A stretch of 64,000 nucleotides of DNA from positions 36,093,551 to 36,157,550 of the forward strand of contig OX243815.1 of the NCBI GenBank assembly GCA_945859605.1, in the 5' to 3' direction. This document shows, piece by piece, positions 22,668-35,128 of this stretch. Within the stretch, counting starts at the first letter, position 1; every line of letters begins with the position of its first letter. Origin of the DNA: Lumbricus rubellus. Lineage: Eukaryota > Annelida > Clitellata > Crassiclitellata > Lumbricidae. The position numbers and the translations under genes were made by a program. The notes beneath the pieces are model-generated. The model worked only from the letters and a program-made list of their open reading frames with translations, did not search any database and had not been told where the DNA came from.

Positions 22668-23773
22668 ATGCACCAAAATGATTATAAAATGGGCAGTGAT
22701 ACCGCTCCTTGGCTTTTTTCCCAAGATCTTGGCTTTTTCAATCGTATCTTGGGATATTGGCTTTTTTTCAAAGGACCTTGGCTTTTTTTCTGCCAACTAA
22801 ATGACAATAATCTTAGCAATAATCCACAAAATAGCAATAATTTAAGCAATAATCCACTAAATAACAATAATCTTAGCAGCAGTAATACAACTATGGCAGC
22901 GGCTCCATCTACTGACTAGGATTTATCCGACTTATTATTATTCTCTGAACGTTTATTTCTCAAAACTAGCGCACTATGTTCCAAAATGTCGTTAGTATGT
23001 TAGAAAATCAGCGAACGGAACCAATTATTAACACTAATTTCAGGATTAATTATACATAATTTCATAAACATCACAATTTATTGGATAAAATAGCTTTTGT
23101 TGAAAGAAAATAGGTGACATATAGACCTAAATCAGTGGTTCTTAACCTTTTCGAGGAAGCCGAACCCCAAGAGAAATCCATGACCACTCACCGAACCCCT
23201 CAAGTTTGAACAATAATTTTTTGACTAATGGGAACAAAAGGAAAAAAATTGTACCAAAATGTGATACAGTATTAATACATTCAATGTCTGAACTTATTGA
23301 ACTACTAACAGTTAACTAACCGTACCAACACTACCAATTGCATCTGAATGTGTCCTTTGTTGTTAAGTCGAAGAATAAATATAGAAAAGCAAATGATTTT
23401 TCACTCACACTCACTGACCCTGAATATTTATATATTTCTAGAGGACCTCTACCGAACCTCTGGCACTGTCTCACCGAACCCCAGGGGTTCGGTCGAACAC
23501 TGGTTAAGAAATACTGACCTAAATGATAAACTTGGCTTTTCTTGGCTTTTTTTAAGACCCCATCTTGGCTTTTCTTAAATTTTGGAGCGGTATCACTGAA
23601 AATGGGCAATCAGCTAATGCTTAGATATGAACGCATCCGATATCTACATCCGTGGACGATCTACAGACACCAGCGAAATTCTACAAATCGTTCGGCCGCC
23701 AGCGAAACTTCTACGAGCTGCGGCATTCTGCAGAGGCAGTATCTACGAGCGGCGAATACAGCAATGAATTCAG
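22668..23773 (+). CDS. PolB exon 1, split by a hAT insertion
   Basis: The ATG at 22668 opens a frame that meets the hAT at 22694 and resumes in frame at 23607 after the second copy of the 8-bp duplication. Donor GTAGAA at 23774, phase 1. The encoded N-terminus is polar and has no recognised domain. An earlier start or upstream exon cannot be excluded. Confidence 0.65.
22694..23598. mobile_element. Non-autonomous hAT transposon (905 bp)
   Basis: Terminal inverted repeats cagtgataccgctcc and ggagcggtatcactg, with the exact 8-bp target duplication aaaatggg at 22686-22693 and 23599-23606. Subterminal 'cttggcttttt' words recur at both ends. There is no transposase frame. Confidence 0.95.
23133..23516. 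mobile_element. Second hAT nested in the first (384 bp)
   Basis: It begins cagtggttcttaacc and ends ggttaagaaatactg, with an exact 8-bp duplication acctaaat at 23125-23132 and 23517-23524. Internal 'ccgaacccc' and 'ggggttcgg' words are inverted near the ends. No coding capacity. Confidence 0.93.
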
Positions 23774-24402
23774 GTAGAAATATCAGCAAACTATTTTAAT
23801 ACTGCAGCTATGTTCTAAATTTCTGGCTTTGAATTATATTATTGGTAACGGTACAAAACATTTTTTTAAAAATCTTGTAGGCTACTAATAATTTTTAAAT
23901 TCTTGGACCTGGGGCCTGAAAAAGTAATGTTAGCAAGCTCTGTGCAACTAATGTGCAGAACCTACAAACAAACAGATTTCTGCAAATTATATTCTTAGCA
24001 TTGATGCGACAAGACTTTTTAGTGTTGCCCTCCTTCTTTATCCAAGCTTGGGACTGGCACAGGAAAAAATAAACCTAACAAGCTCTGAGCAACTAATGTA
24101 CAGAAGCTGCAAACAAAATAAATTTCAGTAAATTATATTCTTAGCATTGCTGTAACAAGTCTTTTTAGTGTCGCCCTCCTTCTTTATCCAAGCTTGGGTC
24201 TGGCACTTAGAGAAACTTTCGTAAGGGCTCAGACTGTGCATTCTCAAAATATTATTATTATTAGGCCTACATGAGTGTCACAGCGAAATTATGCTTAAGC
24301 GAACGAATTTATTTAGAATTCAAATTTATATCTCTACATAGAAACTATTTTTACATTGCAAATACATTGTAAATACATTGTGAATGCATTTATCTCTTAC
24401 AG
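23774..24402. other. PolB intron 1
   Basis: AT-rich intron. Contains a direct duplication of about 125-140 bp (the 'tttttagtgttgccctccttctttatccaagcttggg' block near 24010 and again near 24160). No gene. Confidence 0.6.
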
Positions 24403-24480
24403 ATCATGATAATGACGAACATCGAGAGGTGCCAGTGATGGAAGCAGCGACTTCAGACCCAACACAGGCTCCGTCATCGC
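24403..24480 (+). CDS. PolB exon 2
   Basis: 78 nt between 'tctcttacag' and 'gtaagt', entering and leaving in phase 1. Acidic and polar with no recognised motif; assigned by phase and position. Confidence 0.7.
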
Positions 24481-24523
24481 GTAAGTTATTTTTACACTTA
24501 CAGGCTTTTAGACTTATTTGTGT

Positions 24524-24544
24524 TACACACACACACACACACAC

Positions 24545-24591
<47 letters not shown>

Positions 24592-24693
24592 CGCACACAC
24601 ACACACTCACACACACACTCACACACACACACACACACACTCTCACACACACAGTCACACACACACACACACACACATACACACACACATACA

Positions 24694-24726
<33 letters not shown>

Positions 24727-24728
24727 GC
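24524..24728. repeat. (CA)n microsatellite
   Basis: About 100 ca dinucleotides with cg, ct and ta interruptions in PolB intron 2. Confidence 0.97.
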
Positions 24729-25145
24729 AAAGGCGAGTAACTGTATTTTAGTCTTACTGTGTAGTACCAAGAATTATTATCAGCGCCCTCCCTTTTTATC
24801 CAGGCTTGGGCCTGACACTTGCACATAATTCAGAGGCGGAGGGATACACACTTTCTCTGTATTACATGAACCGCATCACAACCATAAACATATCCTTCCG
24901 CCACAATATGGTTACAATCATGTGGAACTACTTTCGCGTAGGAAACTACAAAAAGTAGTTCCATGCCTATAACTACCAGTGTGTCACAACGATCGAAACA
25001 CATCAGCACTTGACTCCAAGAGATCTACAGAACAGTTGAATTTGACTTTAACAATTTTTGGGGAAAAGTAGTATACATTGGCCGCTGCAAGAACTTTTAA
25101 TTAATTAGTACAAAAATTAATTGGTACAAAAATTAAGTAGATATA

Positions 25146-26317
25146 CAGGGTGCGGCAAAAAAAAAGACCCCCCCTAGGTTTTTTGCCAATATTTTTGCCA
25201 AAAGTAAGAATTTCGAAATTAAATTTTACAAGCTTAAAGACAATTCATATTGACACACGATGGCCAGATCTCATCAAAATATTTCAATCGGAACAAAAGT
25301 TATGCCACTTTTAGGGAGGTAACCCCCCGTTTTTTGACGTTTCAAAAACCAAACGCAATTTTTTAATGGTTTTTTGCCAATATCTTGGCCAAAAATAAAG
25401 ATATCAAAATCACATTTTACAGTCGTATAGACAATTCATATCTACACATGGTGGCCAGATTTCATCACAATATTTCAAACGGAACAAAAGTTATGTCACT
25501 TTTAGTGAGACCACCCACCGTTTTTTGACGATTCAAAAACGAAACGCAACAAAAAGTTACAAAAACACGATTTTTAAAGTCTCATCTCAAATGACTGTTG
25601 TAAAATGAACTTGGTAGTGCTTCACAACTCGTGTTCAATGTGCCCACCACCCGTGCCAAAACTTATTTTGAGTCTCTATGCAGAGTTCTTGATGGACCTG
25701 TTGATTATCTGACAGATTCCTTATTATTTCTTATTTTAAGAATTTGATTGTCATCTTGCTAAGTGACTTCTCAGTGACGTGCAGCTACGCTGGTACCCTG
25801 TTTCTTTTTTAAATAGTAATAATAATGATCATCTGTCAATATCAAGACTATTTGATAATAATTATTTGAGATGAGACTTAATAAAATCGTGTTTTGCTGT
25901 ATTACGTCTTTGAATCGTCAAAAATTGGGGGGTGGCCTCCCTAAAAGTGGTATAACTTTTATTCTCTTTGAAATATTTTGATGAAATCTGACCATCATGT
26001 GCAGATATGAATTGTCTTTAAGCCTGTAAAATTTCATTTCGATATTCTTACTTTTGGCCAAGATATTGGCCAAAATAATTAGATTGTTTTATTTTTACTT
26101 TTTGTTGCGTCGCGTTTTTGAATCGTCAAAAAACGGTGGGTGACCTTACTATAAGTGGTGTAACTTTTGTTGTGTTCGAAATATTTTAATGAAATCTGGC
26201 CATCTGGTGTAAATATGAATTGTCTTTAAGAATGTCAAATTTCAGTTCAAAATTCTCATTTTTGGTCAAGATATTGGCAAAAATCTTAGGGGGGGTCTTT
26301 TTTTTTGCCGCACCCTG
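25146..26317. mobile_element. Mariner/IS630-type MITE, copy 2
   Basis: Same family as 19187-20348: ends cagggtgcggcaaaaaaa and its complement, TA on both sides (25144-25145, 26318-26319), the same mirrored inner units and unique core. 1,172 bp, inside PolB intron 2. The core still shows the transposase-like ending GGGHIEHEL with one in-frame stop upstream. Confidence 0.9.
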
Positions 26318-26486
26318 TAGAAAGGCAATTCTGGCGCATGGTACAAAATTTTGATTGAACGACCTAAGGCGCTCTTTCCAACACGACTACAGCAAAATGG
26401 GTAAATAAAGTTCTTATTCTTTGAATACTGTCTTAGGCGCCATGTATTTTCCTAACTCTCAAACCCCACGCATTTCTGTTTTCTAG

Positions 26487-26561
26487 CAAACAAGTTCGAT
26501 GCAGACCTCGAACAATTGCTCAAGGAGGAAGCTCAACTGAAGGCGAGAATTCGAGAAATGA
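26487..26561 (+). CDS. PolB exon 3
   Basis: 75 nt between 'tgttttctag' and 'gtaagt', phase 1 to phase 1. Encodes a charged helical segment (LEQLLKEEAQLKARIREM) that could form a coiled coil. Confidence 0.78.
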
Positions 26562-26704
26562 GTAAGTTTTTAGATTGTCAATTTCAAACTTTCAGAAATC
26601 TTTAAAAAATATTTGTGCATTGTTCAAATACTTGGTTTATTTAAAATTTATTTTCTAACATCTTATTCATGTCAAATAATTTTGGAGAATAATGTGTGTT
26701 GTAG

Positions 26705-26863
26705 GACTGAAACGAAAGGCAGATGCGGACACTGGCCCTGCAGCAAAGCGCACCAATGTGGAAACTGACGGGTCGGGAGAAGGACGCCCTGGCCCTGCGG
26801 CGGCGGCGGCAGCGGCCGGCTCCAGCGGAGCCGGCGAGACCTCGGCAGAGCCCGGTCCGTCAA
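26705..26863 (+). CDS. PolB exon 4, nuclear localisation signal
   Basis: 159 nt between 'gtgttgtag' and 'gtaagt', phase 1 to phase 1. LKRKADADTGPAAKR is a good bipartite nuclear-localisation pattern. It is followed by a low-complexity Ala/Gly/Pro segment encoded by (gcg)n. Confidence 0.8.
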
Positions 26864-27050
26864 GTAAGTTCCTACAAACTTGGCGCCTTTACAATTTTTT
26901 ACATGGCGCATGCTGCGCATGCGCACTTTCTACAAACTTTCAACTCTACGTTTTCTGTATATTGCAGGCGAACTTTAACAGACTTTGAATTTTTTATTGA
27001 GAATATGCTGCATTCTTTAATGCCTTTTGTAATTTATTGCTGTTCTATAG

Positions 27051-27357
27051 ATCGATGCGACTCCTGTCGATCATACAAAGCAGTCAGCTTGACGAACGGT
27101 CTCTGCGCAACCTGCTTGCTGCGAAGAGAGTGTCCTCAATGTAAGAACCGCCGGCCTTCGCGCTTCTTCAGGACCGGGCAAGATCTCTGCGTCACATGCT
27201 TCAAGAAGCAAACCAACCCGGCCATTCGCACTTCAACTCAAAATACATTCATAGACGTCTCGTTTCCAGCGCCGCAGACAACCGACGTTCATAACATGCT
27301 GCTGAACGAATCGTCGCGCCTCGTCGCCACACTGGAAGACACATTCAGAGATGAAGG
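27051..27357 (+). CDS. PolB exon 5, zinc-binding region
   Basis: 307 nt between 'tgttctatag' and 'gtaagc', entering in phase 1 and leaving in phase 2. Four CxxC pairs (CDSC, CATC, CPQC, CVTC) suggest a pair of zinc ribbons ahead of the polymerase domains. Confidence 0.83.
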
Positions 27358-27627
27358 GTAAGCACAAATTCTGCTCTTGCATTTTGTACTTAGAAAATTT
27401 TGCCATAAAATCTTGTTGGACTTAGAAAATTCTGATCTAAAATCCTACAGTACTAAGAAAATACTGATGTTGCATTTTGTTTGGACAAATATTTGATTTT
27501 GTACAGTGTTTGAGCAATTCTGTGTTTGTACATAGGCAAATTTTCACAGCAACATTCGGACATTTTGCGGCGTGCGTGGTATATGCGAGTGCGTGTTATA
27601 CTCGCAAAATGTTAAATGTTTCTTTAG

Positions 27628-29644
27628 GCCGGTGAAATGGTACGTGGCTGTTGATGTGGACTTCAAGCGAACCACACCAGACGGGGAAGCACAGACGGTC
27701 GGCTACTTCAAGTCGATACCGGCAACACTCACACATCCATCACAGATTGCAGACCAACTACAAGATGCCGTACATCGAATCGACGAACTTGTCGACACGT
27801 TTACGAGTCAAAGCTCCGGCTGGACGGTAAATGGTGTGGTTGACTTTAAAATTTGTAACGCCGTCTTCGACCCTGTAGGTGCATCTAGCTATATTCCTAC
27901 GCCACAATACATTGCCAACAAACATGCTACGCTGAACATTCAAAACGATGATGAATTCTGCTTTCTGTACAGCGCGCTAGCAGTTTCCCACTACCAAGGT
28001 AAAAATGCAGAGCGAGTCAGCAAATATAGGCAATACGTGGGAGAGCTTGAAACCAAGGGATTGAAATTTCCAATGACAATCGAGCAAATTCCACTGTTTG
28101 AAGTCTTGAATCCTAACTATAGCATAAACGTAATGTATTCAAATCCAGACGACAAGACCTTTACCCCTCTCTATGCCAGTGCTCACAGGGGTAGGAAACA
28201 CATTGTCAATCTGTTGCTTCTTGATGCGGGGGACAAGCGGCACTACATCACAGTGCGCAACCTTTCTGCACTCTTAAACACACGAAATTCGAAAGATCAT
28301 AGAAGTTTCCCATGCCCGTACTGCCTATGCTGCTTTACAACTGCTGCTGTCAAACATGCGCACATGGAGGTATGCGGTAAACACGGACTTCAGTCTGTGC
28401 GTTACCCAACTCCCGAAAATTCTAAGTTACAATTTTCAAATACACAGCACGAAATGCCGCTGCCATTCGTCCTGTATTCTGACTTTGAGTCGTTTTTGGC
28501 TCCAAACGACTCTACTTCCAACGACAATGCAACCAAAATTCTTGATACACACACGCCTAGCGGGTTCTGCTGCTTCACCGTTTCTTCTTTTCCGCACTTG
28601 AACAACAACAAGCCTTACGTCTATTCGGGCCCTGACGTCATGCAGCACTTCTTTTCACACGTAAAATCTGAGCAGACTCGCATTAACAAAATACTTTCCA
28701 CCAACATGCCCATGAAGCCTCTTACGCAGCAACAAAGATTAGACTTTGATTCTTGTAATGCATGCCCGTCTTGCTCTACACCTTTGACATCTCAAAACAA
28801 AGTTCGACACCACTGTCACATGACTGGTAACTTTGTTTCTGCACTCTGTTCTCCTTGCAACCTAAAGATGAAGTTTCGCAAGCCTACAAAATCTAAGAAA
28901 GGCAAAACTGCAAATTACCTTCTTCCAGTCGTGTTCCACAATCTTAAGGGTTACGACTCCCATCTCATACTCAAGCATATGACGAAGGAGTTTGCAAGCC
29001 AGGAAATTAGCGTCATTGCCACTAATATGGAGAAATACTTGTCTTTTGAAGTTAATAATATTCGCTTTTTGGATTCCCTTCAATTTCTAAACTGCGGTTT
29101 GGACGTGTTGGTGAAGAATTTGGCAAAAGAGGACGACTCTAAATTCAACCATTTGCGTCGGCTTTTTCCGAACGAATACAAATTGCTTTTGCGTAAGGGG
29201 GTATTTCCCTACGAATATATGACATCGGCCGGCAGAATGACCGAAAGGACTCTGCCACCCAAAGGCTGCTTCTACAGCAAACTGACCGACGAGGACATTT
29301 CCCAAGACGACTACGACTATGCACAAAAAATTTGGCAGACTTTTAACATGCAGACGCTCCAAGACTATCATGACTTGTATCTGCAGACAGACGTCATATT
29401 ACTTGCCGACGTGTTTGAATCTTTTCGTGCTATGTCGCTGGACTTTTACAAATTAGATCCTCTCCACTATTACAGCAGCCCCGGGCTTAGCTTCGACGCA
29501 TGTTTACGAATGACTAATGTGGAGTTGGAACTCATCACAGACCCAGACATTTATCTTTTTGTGGAGCGGGGGATGAGAGGCGGCGTATCGATGATTTCAA
29601 ATCGATACGCAAAGTCCAATAACCCGTATCTCGCACAAGGATAC
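27628..29644 (+). CDS. PolB exon 6, first part: exonuclease region
   Basis: Acceptor 'tttctttag' ends at 27627. It contains a C2H2-like finger (CPYC...H...C), ExoI YSDFESF, and a recombination-endonuclease/HNH-like insert (CNACPSC...HHCHMTGNF...CSPCNL). ExoII-like FHNLKGYDSHLI and ExoIII-like YLQTDVILLADVFE follow. The frame is intact up to the LTR retrotransposon at 29645, after which it runs into LTR sequence and stops at 29846-29848. Confidence 0.9.
29641..29644. repeat. Target-site duplication, left
   Basis: The tetranucleotide atac precedes the left LTR and recurs at 40011-40014 after the right LTR. Confidence 0.88.
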
Positions 29645-31988
29645 TGTAACGCCCGCCCCCGCGTACACTCCCTGGGTCGCCACTCCCGGTCCAACGTGTG
29701 CGAGGGCCGCGTACTGTTGTGGGCCGTAGTCCAAAGAGATGGAGGGAGGAAGAGAAGCGGTAGCGCTCGGGTTCAAATCCCTTCTAGTCGGAAGCGGCCA
29801 AGCCTCCCTACTACTTGGCTCTCTGTAAGAAATGGGTGCTTTGCTTAGCAGCCTTTCGCTCCGGCGCAGGGTACCAGGGTTCTTCGGAAGAGGTAGGTCC
29901 TTCGGCCTCGCGCCGAAACCTCCTTCCAGGCCGATAGTCGAGTGGTAAGGGATGTCCGTGACCGGGTAAATAGGAGATCTCGCTCCTAGGTTCGAACCCA
30001 CAACAGATTTTATAACAGGAGTAGGCGACATTTCTAAGCGTTCAATTCTTGCAACAACTTCTGTCAGCGCTTCCCTGACATTATCTTGTACTGAGGCAAT
30101 TGCCTCTTGTGTATTTATAGCATTAGCTTGAAAATCCGTTCTGACAGAAGAAATAGCCTCTTCCACATTGCTTTGTACCACAGAAATAGCCTCCTGGGTA
30201 TCTCTAGCATTTGCCTGCACATCAGTTTTCACTGAGGAAATTGCTTCTTGTGTAGACCTAGTATTATTTTGTATAGATGCCTGCATAGAAGTCATGGCTT
30301 CTTGAGAGGACTTAGAATTTGTTTGTATGGCCTCTAGTAAAATGCCTATTTCCAACGCAGATGGTGGTCTAGATGGCTGCGAGGGAGTTGATGCTCTGCT
30401 TCTATCCATGGCGCTATACAAGTTTTGGTTATGTCAAGTCCTAACGCTAGCAAGAAGTAAATCCGAAAGTTTAATCAATGGATCTTATTATTATCAGAAA
30501 CATTTAATAATTATTCACAATGTTAATCAACAGCTTACAGTTTAAAGCAACTGATAATAATATGCAACACAATTCAAACAGACTTCAATCGGAGCAGACA
30601 AAATGAATCCCCAATTTTGTACTTAGATGCCAATCTTAATTTCTCTGCCCAAAAGATCAATTTTTAATTCGTATTAAAGCCCTTAATAAATTGTACCTTC
30701 TTCTAGAGACACCTGACAAGGCCGACGATAAGCGAGGAAAGGGGCGCAGACGCGGCGTCGAATCCGGGACTTGCGTCGATGAAATGAGGCTCAGAAGATT
30801 CCGCCAAGCCCGACGCTGAGTTGTCGCTAAGACCGAACCGGCACGTTGAGAACAGGGAATCCACGAAAAGATATTTTAATAAAAGATTGACGCCCGTAGG
30901 CTAACTGCGCAGAAGATATCGACGACAGAAGAAATTCCGAAAACCAGAACGAAAGACTTAACTCCTTTACGAAGATACGAAACAGAACCACGGCGCTGAC
31001 CATTCACTCGTAATACAAAACCGCAACGAAATCGGCTCCTTGCCGGTTTTTAGATTTTCCGTACAGAATCCGTAAAGACCAAACGTGACAACGCAATAAT
31101 TCAGACGACGAATCCAAGCTGACTTAAATAAACTATTATCTTTCTAAAATAATCAAACTCTGATTTTGTAACTTGCTCTCCAGAGCTACACGTCTATCCT
31201 CGTCGAAGTCCGTCGTGAATCTCCCGCAACTCTGCGCGTCTCTCTTATATAACCTTCCTAGGGGTGACGCTTGCGCATGCGCACAAGAAGACCGCCACAC
31301 GTGCTTCGCGTTGCCTCCCTGTCTCAGGTCACGTCGACGCGGAGCGCACCGATTCAACCTTTCAGTTCAACACACGAAGGCCTTAATGGAAAACTTCCAA
31401 TGCGCAGTCAAACCGTGTGACGGCGAGAGCAAATATCGACGTACACAGACCACACGCGGACATGTCCTTCTTTGTCTGTTTCTATGCACCAGCGACGTTT
31501 GCGTCGGTATCTCTGCCTGTACGCGCGATTGGACCGGTCGGTGACACTCTTCTGGCCGTCGCTCCATGCCCTCGCGTTTGTCCTTCTCTATCTGTTTCAA
31601 TGTATTAGCGACTACTGCCTCTGCCTCGCTGCGTGGATGCGCGACGGCGCGGGCGACGACTCAATCGGCCTCCCCTCCTCCTTTTGCCGTCGCTGCATAC
31701 GAGCCGCCAAAGGCCTATACCGTGAGAGAATCACACGAATACGGATCAACAAAACTAGTCACGGCAGCTGCAGCGACCTGCCTACGTCAGAGAACGCTCC
31801 AATTCGCGTCGAAATCGAAATCAACATTAAAATCTAGGTCACCAATATTATCTAGGTCACCGAATGCAGCTCAAAAATTAATAATATTATATATATATCA
31901 GACCACGAAAATACCAAGGGATCCAAAAATATATAATATAATATTGCAACTAAAATTCCGTAGCGTCTAGTTATACGCAAACGCTACA
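29645..31988 (-). repeat. 3' LTR
   Basis: The LTR downstream in the element's sense. It carries a truncated copy of the gag start (ATG at 30419-30421), which runs out through the LTR edge into the PolB exon and stops near 29597. Confidence 0.93.
29930..30003 (+). other. tRNA-like (SINE-head) segment within the LTR
   Basis: A box-like gatagtcgagtggtaagg and B box ggttcgaaccc are about 45 nt apart. The same segment is in the other LTR (37952-38025). It lies antisense to the gag coding sequence. A second B-box-like ggttcaaatccc is at 29770. Acceptor-stem pairing is not evident, so it is not called a tRNA gene. Confidence 0.5.
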
Positions 31989-32006
31989 CTCTCACCGCCC
32001 AAGGAA
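31989..32006 (-). other. Polypurine tract candidate
   Basis: In element sense, gggcggtgagag lies directly before the 3' LTR start (TGTAGCG). Moderately purine-rich and correctly placed. Confidence 0.55.
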
Positions 32007-35000
32007 TTTATTTCAGACGATGTTTAAGTGGTAAAACAGCCTCTGAAATTGTAAAGTAGGGCTACAATTTATGTCTGTTCCGACTGTTACAGCAAAAGTC
32101 AACACACCAAATGCAAAAATCAACAAATATGCGACGCACAATCGTAACTGCGGCGGCACAAGCGTTGAGCAATAATCGGTTCACCCGATTCATAGTTTAG
32201 TCTAGAGTGTCAATAAAAGTTCTGAATTTATATAGCTCCATATGCGATTATATAGACTAGATCTATCACAAATTTCTTTCGTTCAGTGTTATGCAGAGAG
32301 AGATCTATGGCAAACCAAGACATAATTTGCAGACAGCAGCTTAATCTTGACCCCAGAGGTCATGAATATTATTACCAGCCTATCCATAGGCCTATAACGG
32401 CATTTGATACAGTGGGTCTCTCAGGCTCAAGTGGTAAATCATGCATTTACAGGAATACGCTTACCAACATTTCGCCAACCCTCTACTTTAACGCCAAATA
32501 GCCTACTAATCATAATATTATATTTAATCACGGCCGATAATTCTAGCAAAGGGGACACTGCCATAGCATAAAAGCAGCCCCAGTCTGATTTCAACTCAGC
32601 CTATAAAAAAAACACACAGCTAATAACTCACAATTTTCACAGCTACATGTCTGCTAATTATCAAGATTTACCACAGAAAACTTGCACAACTCCAATCTAA
32701 CAGTAGGCCTAGGCCTCTCATAAGCATCCTAATTATATATATCTCTTAAGATAGGCGATTTATGGGCCTACCAATCAAGCATCCATAATTATTAAATTGC
32801 GACTGCAAAGCATATGCAGGTGCATTAACTTAAATAGGCCGCGTATTAATCTATGCCAATAATAGTGAAACATAGGCCTACACCACCCCAGCGATGATTA
32901 TTATCATGTTATATAATCATTTAAAAATATAGGCCTGCATCCTTAGCGTAACATGATTCAGTCCTAATAATATTAATTTTAATTAATAGGCTTCATTAGC
33001 CAATGCACAGCAACCTTACTATAACAGGCCTTACTTGAGTCCAAATAACATGGGCTACTGCAATAGCGTAAATATATAATTATCATAGGCCCATGCAAAT
33101 AATTATAAAAGGTTCATCATGGTTTAAAACTAACATTACAGTCTTAGCATGAATCCATAAATGATTATTAGTGCTACATTACAAATCTATGCACATTATA
33201 GGCCCACTAATCATGCAGCGAAGACGGACACTTTCTTCCGTCTATCATTCCACTAGGCCACACAGGCAAATCGACGACCATTAACCGCCGGTCGCGTTTG
33301 ATGATGTGTCAGTCTACGCCTTCGCTCTCCCCCGCCATCTACACTGAACTGCAGAACGTGGGAAAACTCATTAGGCCACCCATCACGATAGAATCTACCT
33401 TCCCATGGCATAGGAAAGCCAGCCCGATTATAATATGCAAATGCGGTGATCGCGTCCGCCCTAACAAGACAGCGCTGAATAAACTTGCACTCATTAACTC
33501 ATCCACTGGTCTTAATATTGATCCGTACACAGTGTACACCTAAAGTCGTATAACCATTATACACACTAGTCCATATAAACAAAGTGAAATTTAGGTCATT
33601 CCTGCACCGTATTAAAACTCTTACAAGATGGATAATTAATATTAATAATAATAGGAAGAAAACTACCTTACGAATACAAATTCGTCCTGCAGAATTAATG
33701 TATAATTATAAGCCAATATAAATCGTCCCGCTAATGCTTCTGCCACGAAATTATATTCTAAGCCGTTAATATAATCAGACCTTCAATTTCAATCATTAGG
33801 CTGACCAACCAAATTAATGTAAACATTATACGGCTGAATAATTATTATATAAAATCCAGCAGTTTAGCCTATTGACAGCCTAGCCAATTATATATTCTAG
33901 TCGCTCAAATCTCAGTATTATTTATAAGCAATAGGCCTGCAAGATAGGAGAGGATATATATTTATAATCCTTCTATTTATTACTCAACTTAGGCCTAAAC
34001 AATTTTTATGTAGTGCTCCGACCAATCTACTAATTTAATCAGGCCTATATAAGCCAAACAAAATAATATAATATTATCCACTCTAGTCTATCTATGCTAA
34101 TGCTTATTATAATTTCTGAACTAAAACATATATATATATATATAGGCCTATGCACGTTAAAGTCATTCAAGCCTGCTATATTATTATAAACATCTTCGTC
34201 TAAAAATTATATGAGCTCATCAGCCGTTAATCACAGTATATTATTATCATCTATAGGCCTACCTTAAGCCTATAATTTACTTATATAGCACCCTTCGGGA
34301 TATAAGCCTACAATATAATATTATAATCGCGTGTACCCTAGGCCTATAACATATTTATATAGCGCCTTGCACTATGTACATTAATGCAATCAAAACAGAA
34401 CATATAGGCTTATGTCTTAATATAATCAATGCAAACTATATATATATTTCTTCTGCTGCTACAATAAGACACTAAGAGCCTCTAGAATTTTTATCTAGCG
34501 CCAATTTAAATCATCATTAATGTATCTATCCATTATTATTATTTATCTGCTATGGCCACAGCTAAGCAAGAAATCCCAAGTAGGCTTCCTTCTGCATAAA
34601 AATCTAACTAAGTGAAGCTCTTAATATTATTCTTAGACAAATGAATTAATTAATCATGCTATATATAGGCAGCAAAAAATAAACCTACTATTATAATTAT
34701 AAAACAGGACATCTAAGGTCATATAATTATTATCATCCTAGCCAACGCCTTAATGAAAACAAGGCGACCTTAGCCATTATAACATATATATATCTCCTCA
34801 GGTCAGAAAATCATTCATATAGCGCCAACTAATTGATGTAGCGCCAAACCACAATATATATCATCCAAAGCAATATTAAAACCTGTCCATTGTCCAATGC
34901 AATACAAATATTAATCTATGCAATTCAGTACAAATACACAGTTCAGTCAACTTACAATACAACATTACAGCTCTTACACAGTAACCAGACATGTAAAAAC

Positions 35001-35128
35001 CATTACATGTAAAAATAAATAATTTTCATCAGAATCGAAATAAACCAACGTTACAGATGCTTTCTGCATTCAGATAATCCCCGCAAATTAAGCGGTCACC
35101 ACAAAGGTCACACAAATGACCTTCAGTT
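31989..35128. other. Non-coding interior of the LTR element
   Basis: About 3.1 kb of AT-rich DNA with many 'taggccta' words and no coding frame beyond chance on either strand. It occupies the place where pol would be. Confidence 0.75.

Noticed and set aside
29930..30003. A tRNA gene in the LTR
   Set aside because: B box is good but no acceptor stem or anticodon arm is evident, and the segment is coding on the other strand.
31173..31970. Several 70-130 codon frames in the LTR, repeated at 39195-39992
   Set aside because: They overlap each other on both strands in the R/U5-like part of the LTR and resemble no known protein.
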